A program made the translations under genes and the position numbers. Positions 33,023 through 42,187 of a DNA stretch of 64,000 nucleotides are shown one piece after another; the first letter of the stretch is position 1, and every line of letters starts with the position of its first letter. This stretch comes from Azolla caroliniana (Eukaryota; Polypodiophyta): positions 7,750,001 through 7,814,000 of the forward strand of contig JBHGNT010000018.1 in assembly GCA_043228905.1 (NCBI GenBank). Direction: 5' to 3'. Below the pieces are notes generated by a model that made no database searches, was not told the origin of the DNA, and was given only the letters and a program-made list of their open reading frames with translations.

Positions 33023-34622
33023 AACTCCCCCTTCACTCCGGCATGGCATGCCTCGTCAATCCGATCCGCTTTTGGCATGCGTCTAGCTTGTCGGGAGTTA
33101 GCGCCTTGGTTAACATATCCGACCCGTTCTCCTCCATGTGGATCTTCGTCTCCATGAAGATAATATCTCGACTCCGGAAAACCTTCTTGTCGACTAGATC
33201 CCACACTCGGTAGCCAAACTCATCATCGCTGTATCCGAGGAATATGCAAGGCCGGGACTTTGGATCCAACTTTGCTCTCCGGTCCTTTGCATCATGCACG
33301 TACGTGAGACACCCGAACACCTTCAGATGCCGGTAAGACACTTCCTTACCGGCCACACTCTTTGCGGCGTGTCTCCGTCCAAGGGTACTAAGGGTGATCT
33401 GTTTATCACGTACGTCGTTGTCGTCAGCGCCTCAGCCCAAAATGTCTTCGGTAACTTTGCATGTGCTAGCATACTCCGGACCTTCTCCGTTATGGTTCGG
33501 TTCATCCTATCGGCTAGCCCATTGAGTTTTGGTGTCTTCGGCACGGTAAATTCGAGCCGGATTCCCTTCGAGCGGCAATACTCCTCGAACTACCCCCGGT
33601 ATTCTCCTCTGTTATCTGATTGAACCGCCTTCAGCTTCTGGCCAGTTTCTCTTTCCACTCTCGCGTGGAGCTCCTTGAAGACGGATAACACTTGATCCTT
33701 CGTCTTCAACGGTGTGGCCCATAGCTTCTGGCTGTGGTCGTCTATGAACATCACGAAGTACTACGATCCAGCATGTGACTTCGTGTCCACTTGACACAGA
33801 TCGGTATGCACCAGCTCCAGTGGTGCATTAAATCTCATTGGTGGCCTTGATCGGAAAGAGGTCCAGCTTTGCTTACCGGCCAGGCAGTCAGTGCACCTCT
33901 CAAGATGCACATCCTTCACTGGAATGAGGTTGTCATCGGCAAGCCTTTTCATCCCCTTATCGCTCATGTGGCACAGTCTCTTGTGCCACAGCTCACCGGC
34001 AGTGTCGAACATATCTGGGCATTCATCAAGTACAGTGTGTTGACCTTCCAGGCTCGAGCCACTATTAGGCTCCCTTTGCAGAACTTCATGACACTGTTCC
34101 GGATGCTACCCGTGTAGCCTTCATCATCTAGCTGACCGACTGATATCAGGTTCAATCGAACCTCTGGAACGTGTCGGACATCCTTCAGCAGCAGCTTGCA
34201 TCCGGTTGATGTTCTCAGCCACATGTCTCCTATGCCGACAATTCGGCATGTACCTTCATTCCCCATCCTGACACAATTGTGATCACCGGATGTGTAGGAT
34301 GAGAAGCATTTTCGGTCCGCGGTCAGGTGGAACGACGCTCCGGAATCGACAAACCACGTTGTCTCGTCGCCGACAAGGTTCAACTCACTCTCCTCGGTGA
34401 TGACCATAAACTCTTCTTCACTTCCCGTGATTGCCGTCCTTCCCGTCCGGTCCGGTGACTGCTTCGAATCGGTACTGTCAGTTTCGTTCTCTTTCTGGAA
34501 ATGCCGACAATTCTTCTGGAAGTGCCCCGGCTTCCCACAATAGAAGCACGTGGGCCTTCCCCTTGACTGTGACCATGTCCTCGACTTTTCCCAGTTCTGG
34601 TGACTGTGTCCAACCACTAGGA
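33023..34622 (-). pseudogene. Copia I2 zinc knuckle, protease and integrase with internal deletion
   Basis: The minus strand opens with a CCHC knuckle (CFYCGKPGHFQKNC) near 34545-34505. The protease site WFVDSGASFHL lies near 34355, the pre-integrase LWHKRLCHMS near 33990 and the integrase core down to ~33550. The C-terminal FGCLTYVHDA...RSRDIIFME then runs straight into IHMEENGSDMLTKAL at about 33140, the RNase H end. RT and most of RNase H are deleted. Frameshifts occur near 33780 and 33610. The right edge is fused in frame to gypsy P2. Confidence 0.85.
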
Positions 34623-35652
34623 TCTCCGACTGCCTAAAAGCTGACTTCTCTCCGGAGAAGGTGAGTGACGCATCATCTAGCTTTTGCAACAACTTCTCGC
34701 AGTCGCCGATGTGGTCCACTACGAATATTTGGCACCCTTCCAGCCCAACCGTTTCGTTCTTCTCTCCCACCGGACACCCTTTTATCGGGATATCATCCAA
34801 GAATGGCATCGTGATGTCCGGGATGCAGTCCCTCAGCACCTTGTTCATTGCGTTCACCATGTGCGCCACCGAGTTGGTCCCTCCTTGTGGCAGGGTACAC
34901 ATCCGTACTAGCCCAAGAAGTGTCCGCATCGTCGTAATGTACTTGCTTTCCACGGCTAGTTGGAACTGATCGTACCCCGAGTAGAAATCCCCAACCGAAT
35001 AGATCGACCTTCCAGCGAAGGCCTCTGCGAACTCGTCAATGGTCGGTTCGATCCCGACGTTCCAAATGGTTACCTTGTTGACCGACTGCAGGTCCTAAAG
35101 CACAACGTGTCATTCTTCTTCGGCATGGTAAACCATCGATTTGAATATGGGGCATTCGATGGCTCGAGGATGCCCATCTTCACCTTCTGCTTTAGTAGCT
35201 CCATCAACTTCGGGATGTGAGCTCTAGGTACTGGAATTGGCTTGAGATTCCACGATACATGCGGTAGCATGAAGATAACCATTGGTTCAATGACTATTGG
35301 GTCTATGCACCCGATCTCCTCCGCCGAGAATGTGAAGGCCTTCCCGTGCCTCCCGAGCATTCTCCAAAACCATTCCTCCTCCGCCGACAGTAGAAAGCCA
35401 AGCCCACCGACCTTGAGCTCCCGTAGCGTTATGTCGGTGAACCGGTGTCCTATGCTGGCCAGATCTCGTAAACTTGGGTCCGACGCGACCCCCTTTACCG
35501 CTGCCCTCCAGCAAGGGTGTCGTGACTGGCCTCACCTTCCAGTGCATAGTCTTGTACCTTGTATCCACACGGGCCGTCCGATCCGACTCGACCCCTTTCC
35601 CGAAGTCGGCGATGACTTCGTACATCCATTCCAAACTAACCGGAATCGTCCG
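34623..35652 (-). pseudogene. Gypsy P2 reverse transcriptase segment
   Basis: The region upstream of RT shows IPVPRAHIPKLMELLKQK and GILEPSNAPYSNRWF. RT motifs follow: LPQGGTNS, then FLDD at 34800-34789, where most Ty3 elements have Y-x-DD. A frame break near 35100 splits it and RNase H and integrase are missing. At about 34622 the reading frame continues directly into copia I2, making a 329-codon chimeric frame (34953-33964). The family looks closer to fungal-type Ty3 elements than to common seed-plant clades, but this is an impression. Confidence 0.72.
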
Positions 35653-35951
35653 GGGTGAAAGCATGGGAATGGGAACAATTAGCTATGTCCTTGACATAGC
35701 TAATTAGCTATCTAATTAGCTACACGTAATCTGTATATTTTGGCAATTTTAGGGATGATTAGAATTTGATCTCAAATAAAGACTAGCTAAACGGTGGACC
35801 ATAAATGGTAATATTTCCATCCCCATCATAAATGATACGTATCTTTAAGATCTTCCTACTAAAAATTAGCTATAAAAAAAAAACTATTTAACTGTGGTCA
35901 ATTTACCAGCTAAATAGCTATAATAGTGTTTCTATTTGCATGCTTTCACCC
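35653..35951. mobile_element. 299-bp MITE inserted in gypsy P2
   Basis: Terminal inverted repeats of about 25 bp start GGGTGAAAGCATG and match at 21 of 25 positions. The element is flanked by TCCG on both sides (35649-35652 and 35952-35955). The interior is AT-rich with many TAGCTAATTAGCT-like palindromes and no coding capacity. Removing it with one TCCG joins the P2 protease-to-RT linker in frame, which confirms a real insertion. The 4-bp duplication does not fit the common plant superfamilies neatly (TA, TWA, 8 or 9 bp), so the class is open. Confidence 0.8.
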
Positions 35952-36574
35952 TCCGGTCTTCACTGAGGCCTTCTTCGAGCACATTCCTCAGATCTCCCAA
36001 GGTGTCGTCGAAAGAGACCGCCACGCCACTGCCTATCACTTCGTCGGGGCCTAGGACTCCACACGCCCTGAGACGTTCCTCCGCCCGCTTCTTCTCGTGG
36101 CCGCTAATGCAGGTTATTGTACAACTTCCGTTGTCGGAGAACCAAAATTTCTTGTCTATAGTATAGGGTTTCCTTCCTACGGTACACTTGTGGGGTTTTT
36201 CCGGGATGTCCGGACTATCGTGACCCCACACCTTGGTAGCCCACTCTAAAAATCCCCTTGACCTTCGCCGCCGAGGGTCTCGCGGTTGCGCTCGTGGTTC
36301 GGTCGTACCGTTAGAAATTGGACAGAGTGCCGCCCATCTTGGCTCTTCACTCAGGCGTACACCAAACCGTTATCCACCACCTTCGTCTTCATGCGTGCCG
36401 CCGTGATGTACGGTTCGCCGAGGATCACCGGGTGCAAGGATGTCTCCTGCACGAACAAGCGCTGATCAATCTCGACATCGCCGATCTTTACTCATACATT
36501 TGGGCAAGCCCCGTGTAGTTCCTCCGTGGTGCATGTCGCTGCTCGTATTTTCCACCCGTGTTTGGTGTTGATCG
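35952..36574 (-). pseudogene. Gypsy P2 aspartic protease C-terminal half and linker
   Basis: The minus strand continues the protein cut at 42188 by element R. Near 36465-36400 it reads VKIGDVEIDQRLFVQETS then HPVILGEPYITAARM, where ILGEPY is the second conserved (ILG) motif of retropepsins. A linker of about 100 codons (36231-35955) follows before the MITE. Stops near 36490 and 36345 interrupt it. GATCG at 36570-36574 is the target duplication of element R. Confidence 0.72.
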
Positions 36575-37248
36575 TGTTGGGAGACAGGTCCCTCCGGATG
36601 GGAAGGGAGAAGAACAATGTTGATGAATAAACTCGGCCGAGGCCGAAATCGGATGGTGCAGACCCGGTATGAACCGGATGAGGAGTACCCGGCTACGGAG
36701 AGTCGGATGATACAGACCTGGTATGAACGGGATGACGAGTACCCGGTTACGGAGAGCCGGATGGTGCAGACCCGGTATGAACCGGATGAAGAGACATATT
36801 CGTAAATATGTTTCTGAGAGTCCATCGAGGCTATATTTGTAAATAGCCGAAAACTCATATTAGTATAAATATGACTTAGGGCAAACTTTTAGTGTGTGTT
36901 GTAGTTGTTGTCGTTTCTTGTTGGTGCGAGAGAAGAGAGAGTGTGTAACTATACAGAGAGAGAGAGAGAGAAAGAGGTCGTTGCCTCTGTTGTAACCGCC
37001 GCCTGTGGCGAAGATCTGTGAGCACGAGGTCGTTGCCTCAGCGAACTCACTATTGTACATTCTTACATAGTGACAGTTGGCAACCTGTGGGCTGCCGTGG
37101 TTTTTTTCCCTTAGTTTGGGGTTTTCCACATAAACCTCCTGTGTATCTTCCTCTTCTTTGTGTCGTGTTTTATTTCCCGTTTTTTGTGTATCATTCTAAG
37201 CTCGGTTGTGGCCGAACGTTGCGCATAAGGAGCGTTGAGTTCCCGTCA
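36575..37248 (+). repeat. 5' LTR of copia R
   Basis: Edges TGTTGGGAGACAGG...TTCCCGTCA. A TATAAATA box at 36864-36871 should start the genomic RNA; a GA-rich tract follows at about 36955-36975. It contains three 54-bp minisatellite units between 36653 and 36814. Confidence 0.93.
36653..36814 (+). repeat. 54-bp minisatellite, 3 units, in the 5' LTR of R
   Basis: Units start at 36653, 36707 and 36761 (ATGGTGCAGACCCGGTATGA-type) and contain the block ACCCGGCTACGGAGAG. The last unit decays at its end. The unit is 18 codons long. Confidence 0.9.
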
Positions 37249-37250
37249 AT

Positions 37251-37262
37251 TGGTATCAGAGC
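37251..37262 (+). other. Primer-binding site of copia R
   Basis: TGGTATCAGAGC, complementary to the 3' end of plant initiator-Met tRNA, two bases after the LTR. Minus-strand DNA synthesis would start here. Confidence 0.9.
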
Positions 37263-37278
37263 AAAATCGACACAGAAA

Positions 37279-37896
37279 ATGGACGAATCGTTTGGTGGCA
37301 TGTTCAAGTTCACCGGCTCCAACTATTCAGTGTGGAAGTCGAAGATGAGGGATATGCTCGTGGTAAAAGATCTTTGGGTGCCGGTTCAGTTTGGGGACAA
37401 GAGACCGGACAAAATCGACGCCACGATATGGGAGGTGATGCACATGAAGACAACGACGTACATACGGTGCTTCATCGACATGAGCCTGTACAACAACTTC
37501 AATGAAGAGAGCAAGGCTCATGAGCTCTGGGAGAAGATCGGCACAATGTTTCAAAACAAAAATGTTTTTAATCAGGTTTCGGTATTCCGGAAGCTAGTAA
37601 GACTCCGGTACCAAGATGGCTCCAGCATGGCGGAGCACATGAATGCCTTCCAGGGGCTGATACACCAGGCAACATCATTGGAAGTACCTCTCACCGACGA
37701 GGTACTAGCACTACTCCTGCTCGGTTCCCTCCCGGATAGCTGGGAGACGTTGGTCGTCACTCTGGGCAACGCCGGGCCGGAAGGAAAACGGCTATCCCTA
37801 GCAAGAGTAAAGTCGAGCTTTCTAGATGAGGAGGCGCGTCGGAAAGATAAAGATACGAGCTCCAACTCCAAAGTGCTCCTTATCGAATCGGAATGA
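37279..37896 (+). CDS. Copia R gag (capsid), shortened
   Basis: ATG at 37279, the first one after the primer site, gives 205 codons. It opens MDESFGGMFKFTGSNYSVWK, followed by MRDMLVVKDLW, a Trp-rich helix bundle and LLLLGSLPDSWETLV, the UBN2-type gag core. The frame stops at 37894 just before the linker; the zinc knuckle (CFYCGKPGHFQKNC, about 37968-38010) lies downstream in another frame. Related copies have a continuous gag-knuckle, so a small deletion near 37893-37915 truncated this one. Confidence 0.85.
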   Translation: MDESFGGMFKFTGSNYSVWKSKMRDMLVVKDLWVPVQFGDKRPDKIDATIWEVMHMKTTTYIRCFIDMSLYNNFNEESKAHELWEKIGTMFQNKNVFNQVSVFRKLVRLRYQDGSSMAEHMNAFQGLIHQATSLEVPLTDEVLALLLLGSLPDSWETLVVTLGNAGPEGKRLSLARVKSSFLDEEARRKDKDTSSNSKVLLIESE

Positions 37897-40800
37897 GGAA
37901 CCCTAAACCGTAGTCCTTAGAACCGGGAGAAGTCGGGGACACGGTCAAAGTCAAGGGGGAGGCCCACTTGCTTCTATTGCGGCAAGCCGGGACACTTCCA
38001 AAAGAACTGTCGGCATTTCCGAAAAGATAAGGAGACCAACGATACTGACTCGAAGCGGACCCCGGATTGGAACGGTAAAGACCGGAGGGGCCGGACCGGA
38101 AGGGAACGACGACAATCGCGGCAAGTGAAGAGGAGTTGATGCTCATCACCGAGGAGAGTGAGATAAACCTTGCCGGAGACGAGATGACCTGGGTGGTAGA
38201 CTCCGGAGCGTCGTTCCACCTCACCCCGGACCGGAAATGCTTCTCATCCTACTCAGCCGGTGATCACGGCTGTGTCCGGATGGGGAACGAAGGTACATGC
38301 CGAATTGTTGGCATAGGAGACGTGTGGCTGTCGACACCAACCGGATGCAAGTTGCTGCTGAGGGAAGTCCGACACGTTCCGGAGGTTCGACTGAACTTGA
38401 TATCAGCCGGTCGGCTAGATGATGACGGCTACACAGGTAGCATCTGGAACGGTGTCATGAAGTTCAGCAAAGGGAACCTGATTGTGGCTCGGGCCTGGAA
38501 GGTCAACACACTGTACGTGATGAATGCCCAGTTATGTCCGGAAGAAGTGAACATGGCATCCGACATTGCCGGTGAGCTGTGACACAAGAGACTGTGTCAT
38601 ATGAGCGAGAAGGGGATGAAGAGGCTTGCAGACGACAACCTCATTCCAGTGAAGAACGTGCACTTAGAGAAATGCACTGATTGTCTGGCCGTTAAGCAAA
38701 ACCGAACCTCCTTCCGACCAAGGCCACCGATGAGATGTAATGCACCACTGGAGTTGGTGCATACAGATGTGTGTCAAGTAGACACGCAATCACATGTCGG
38801 AGCGCAGTACTTTGTGACGTTCATAGATGACCACAACCGGAAGCTGTGGGCCACACCGCTGAAGACGAAGGATCAGGTGCTATCTGTCTTCAAAGAACTC
38901 CACGCGAGAGTGGAAAGAGAAACCGGCCGGAAGCTGAAGGCGGTTCGAGCAGATAATTGAGGAGAGTACCGGGGGCAGTTTGAGGAGTACTGCCGCTCGA
39001 AGGGAATTCTGCTCGAATTTACGGTGCCGAAGATGCTGGAACTAAACGGACTGGCCGAGAGGATGAACCGGACCATAATGGAGAGGGTCCGGAGTATGCT
39101 AGCGCATGCAAAACTACCCAAGAAGTTTTGGGCTGAGGCACTGTCAACGACGACATATGTGATAAACAGATCACCCTCAGTACCCTTGGACGGAGACACG
39201 CCACAGAGAGTGTGGACCGGTAAGGAAGTATCCTACCGGCATCTGAAGGTGTTCGGGTGTCTCGCGTACGTGCATGTAGCTAAGGACCGGAGAGGTAAGT
39301 TAGATCCAAAGACCCGACCATGCATATTCCTCGGTTACGATGACGATGAGTTCGGCTACCGAGTGTGGGACCTGGTCGACAAGAAGGTATTCCGGAGTCG
39401 AGATATTATCTTCATGGAGGACAAGACACTCGCCGACTGGGAGTCGTAAGGATCGACTCTACGATGAGCAGACCCAACTGGCAAGAGACCGGTTAGCACT
39501 TGAAGAACCAGCCGGTTACGGTGAGGATACCGAACAGGCTGAAGAAGAAGTAGAGGAAGCTGAAACCGGAACCGGCCAAGACCCCGAATCAGATTTAGAT
39601 GAAGAGCAGATGGATGAGCCGGTCACCGAAGCCCAGAGACGGAGATATCCTCTTAGAGAGAGAAGGGCCCCCCGGAGATTTCCGGATGCAGAGCATGTTC
39701 TGTTGACCGATGAGGGGGAGCCGGAAAGCTTCAAAGAAGCGAAGGATGACACCCACGGCCGAAAATGGTTAAGTGCCATGTAGGACGAGATGGATTCCCT
39801 GCATGAGAACCATATGTACGAATTGGTGGAGTTGCCGAAAGGAAAGCGGGCACTCCGAAACAAGTGGGTGTACAAGTTGAAACCGGGAGATGCCGGAAAC
39901 CCCCCGAGATACAAAGCCAGGATCGTAGCGAAGGGGTTCCAGCAGAAGAAGGGCGTGGACTTCGACGAGATATTTGCCCCGGTAGTAAAGATGACCTCCA
40001 TCCGGACGGTGCTGAGTATAGCGGCAAGCATGGACCTCGAGGTAGAACAACTGGGTGTGAAGACGACATTCCTTCACGGCGACCTCGAAGAGGAGATCTA
40101 CGTGCAGCAACTGGAGGGATTTGTGGAGAAAGGGAAGGAGCACCTGGTATGCCGGTTGAAGAAGAGCCTCTACGGGTTTAAGCAGGCTCCCCGGCAATGG
40201 TACCGGAAGTTTGACTCATTCATGACCGATCAGGGGTACCACAAGACGCAGGCCGATCACTGCGTGGTTGTGAAGAAGTTTGAAGGAGGCGACTTCCTGA
40301 TACTCCTTCTGTACGTGGATGACATGTTGATCGTCGGACGTGACCAAGTCAAGATACGGATGCTAAAGAAGGCTCTCAACCGGACCTTCTCAATGAAAGA
40401 CTTGGGTCCGGCGAGACAGATGCTGGGGATGCACATCATTCGGAACCGGTCAAAGAAGCAATTATGGCTGTCATAGGAGAAGTACGTGACAAAGGTGCTT
40501 CACCGGTTCAACATGTTAGAAGCGAAACTGGTCGGATCAACACTTCCGGCAAACTGTAGGCTATCCGGTAAGCAAAGACCGAAGACGAAAGCAGAGAAGG
40601 CTGATATGAAGATTCCATATGCCTCTGCCGTTGGGAGCTTGATGTACGCAATGGTGTGTACCCGACCAAATATAGGATACGCAGTCGGAGTGGTGAGCCG
40701 GTTTATGAGCAATCCCGGCAAGGAGCACTGGAAGGCGGTCAAATGGATACTCCGGTATTTGAAGGGCACCTCAAATATGTGTCTCCGATTCGGCTCCGAA

Positions 40801-41286
40801 AAACCTCAACTGGACGATTTCACCGATTTGGACATGTCGGCTGATGTGGATACCAGCCGGTCTAACTCTGGGTATGTAATTACATATGCAGGGGGAGCTG
40901 TTTCGTGGCAGTCGAGGCTGCAGAGGACGGTTGCATTGTCAACCACAGTGGCGGAGTACATGGCGGCTGTGGAAGCCGGCAAGGAAATATTATGGATGAA
41001 GGACTTCATCGGAGAGCTCGGTATCCAGCAAGAAGAATACCGACTCTATTGCGACAATCAAAGTGCCATCCACCTTGCTAAGAATGCGGCCTACCATTCT
41101 CGGACGAAGCATATCTAGCGAAGATATCACTGGATCCGGGAAAGAGTAGATGACCAGGAGTTCGCGCTAACGAAGATCCACACGGCCGAGAACGGGTCAG
41201 ATATGCTGACCAAAGTGTTGACACCTGACAAGCTGAACGCATGTCGGAAGAGGATCGGACTGGTAAGACACCCCATGCCGGAGTGA
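37897..41286 (+). pseudogene. Copia R pol: knuckle, protease, integrase, RT, RNase H
   Basis: Protease D-S-G-A-S at 38199, pre-integrase LCHMSEKG near 38595 with a C-x2-C pair, and integrase aspartates at 38766 (HTDVCQ) and 38952 (RADN). RT begins NKWVYKLKPGD and has YVDD near 40312. RNase H has SNPGKEHWKAVKW, STTVAEYMAA and ends RHPMPE with a natural stop at 41284. Stops interrupt at 38580, 38958, 39781, 40474 and 41116, and one frameshift lies near 39440. Four of the five stops are single C/T or G/A transitions from the residue in sister copies. Confidence 0.93.
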
Positions 41287-41296
41287 AGGGGGAGTT
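41285..41296 (+). other. Polypurine tract of copia R
   Basis: GAAGGGGGAGTT directly before the 3' LTR, overlapping the pol stop codon. It primes plus-strand DNA synthesis. The same tract recurs in all sister copies. Confidence 0.85.
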
Positions 41297-42187
41297 TGTT
41301 GGGAGACAGGTCCCTCCAGATGGGAGGTGAGAAGAACAATGCTGATGAATAAACTCGGCCGGGGCCGAAACCTGATGGTGCAGACCCGGTATGAACCGGA
41401 TGAGGAGTACCCGGCTACGGAGAGCCGGATGGTGCAGACCCGGTATGAACCGGATGAGGAGTACCCGGCTATGGAGAGCCGGATGGTGCAGACCCGGTAT
41501 GAACCGGATGAGAAGTACCCGGCTACGGAGAGCCCGATGGTGCAGACCCGATATGAACCGGATGAAGAGTACCCGGCTACGGAGAGCTAGGTGGTGCAGA
41601 CCCGATATGAACCAGATGAAGAGTACCCGGCTATGGAGAGCCGGATGATACAGACCTGGTATGAACCGGATGAGGAGTACCCGGCTACGGAGAGCCGGAT
41701 GGTGCAGACCCAGTATGAACCGGATGAAGAGACATATTCGTAAATATGTTTCTGAGAGTCCATCGAGGCTGTATTTGTAAATAGCCGAAAACTCATATTA
41801 GTATAAATATGACTTAGGGAAAACTTTTAGTGTGTGTTGTAGTTGTTGTCGTTTCTTGTTGGTGCAAGAGAAGAGAGAGTGCGTAACTGTACAGAGAGAG
41901 AGAGAGAGAAAGAGGTCGTTGCCTCTGTTGTAACCGCCGCCTGTGGCGAAGATCTGTGAGCACGAGGTCGTTGCCTCAGTGAACTCACTATTGTACATTC
42001 TTACATAGTGACAGTTTGCAACCTGTGGGCTGCCGTGGTTTTTTTCCCTTAGTTTGGGGTTTTGCCATGTAAACCTCCTTTGTATCTTCCTCTTCTTTGT
42101 GTCGTGTTTTATTTCCCGTTTTCTGTGTATCATTCTAAGCTCGGTTGTGGCTGAGCGTTGCGCATAAGGAGCGTTGAGTTCCCGTCA
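41297..42187 (+). repeat. 3' LTR of copia R
   Basis: Same edges as the 5' LTR, TATAAATA at 41802-41809. It is 217 bp longer because it carries seven 54-bp units instead of three; four extra units are 216 bp, which accounts for the difference. Confidence 0.93.
41375..41740 (+). repeat. 54-bp minisatellite, 7 units, in the 3' LTR of R
   Basis: Units start at 41375, 41429, 41483, 41537, 41591, 41645 and 41699, all exactly 54 bp apart. The fifth has lost the A of ATGG and contains a TAG. Because 54 is a multiple of 3, an 18-residue periodic frame stays open through the first units. Confidence 0.92.

Larger units (their letters stand above)
36575..42187 (+). mobile_element. Full-length Ty1/copia element R
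   Basis: 5,613 bp with two LTRs (674 and 891 bp), an initiator-Met primer site, gag, pol and a polypurine tract. It is flanked by perfect GATCG duplications at 36570-36574 and 42188-42192 and inserted into the protease gene of gypsy P2, opposite in orientation. The LTRs differ by about fifteen substitutions outside a minisatellite, so the insertion is not recent. Pol has stops and one frameshift, so R is defective. Confidence 0.95.

Noticed and set aside
36466-36858. A 130-codon minus-strand frame rich in Ser and Tyr repeats
   Set aside because: It is the reverse reading of the LTR minisatellite and spans the R insertion joint.
39516-40197. Antisense frames of 112-171 codons across copia R pol
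   Set aside because: They mirror the sense RT/linker codons in GC-rich sequence; equivalent antisense frames occur in sister copies only where the sense strand is conserved.
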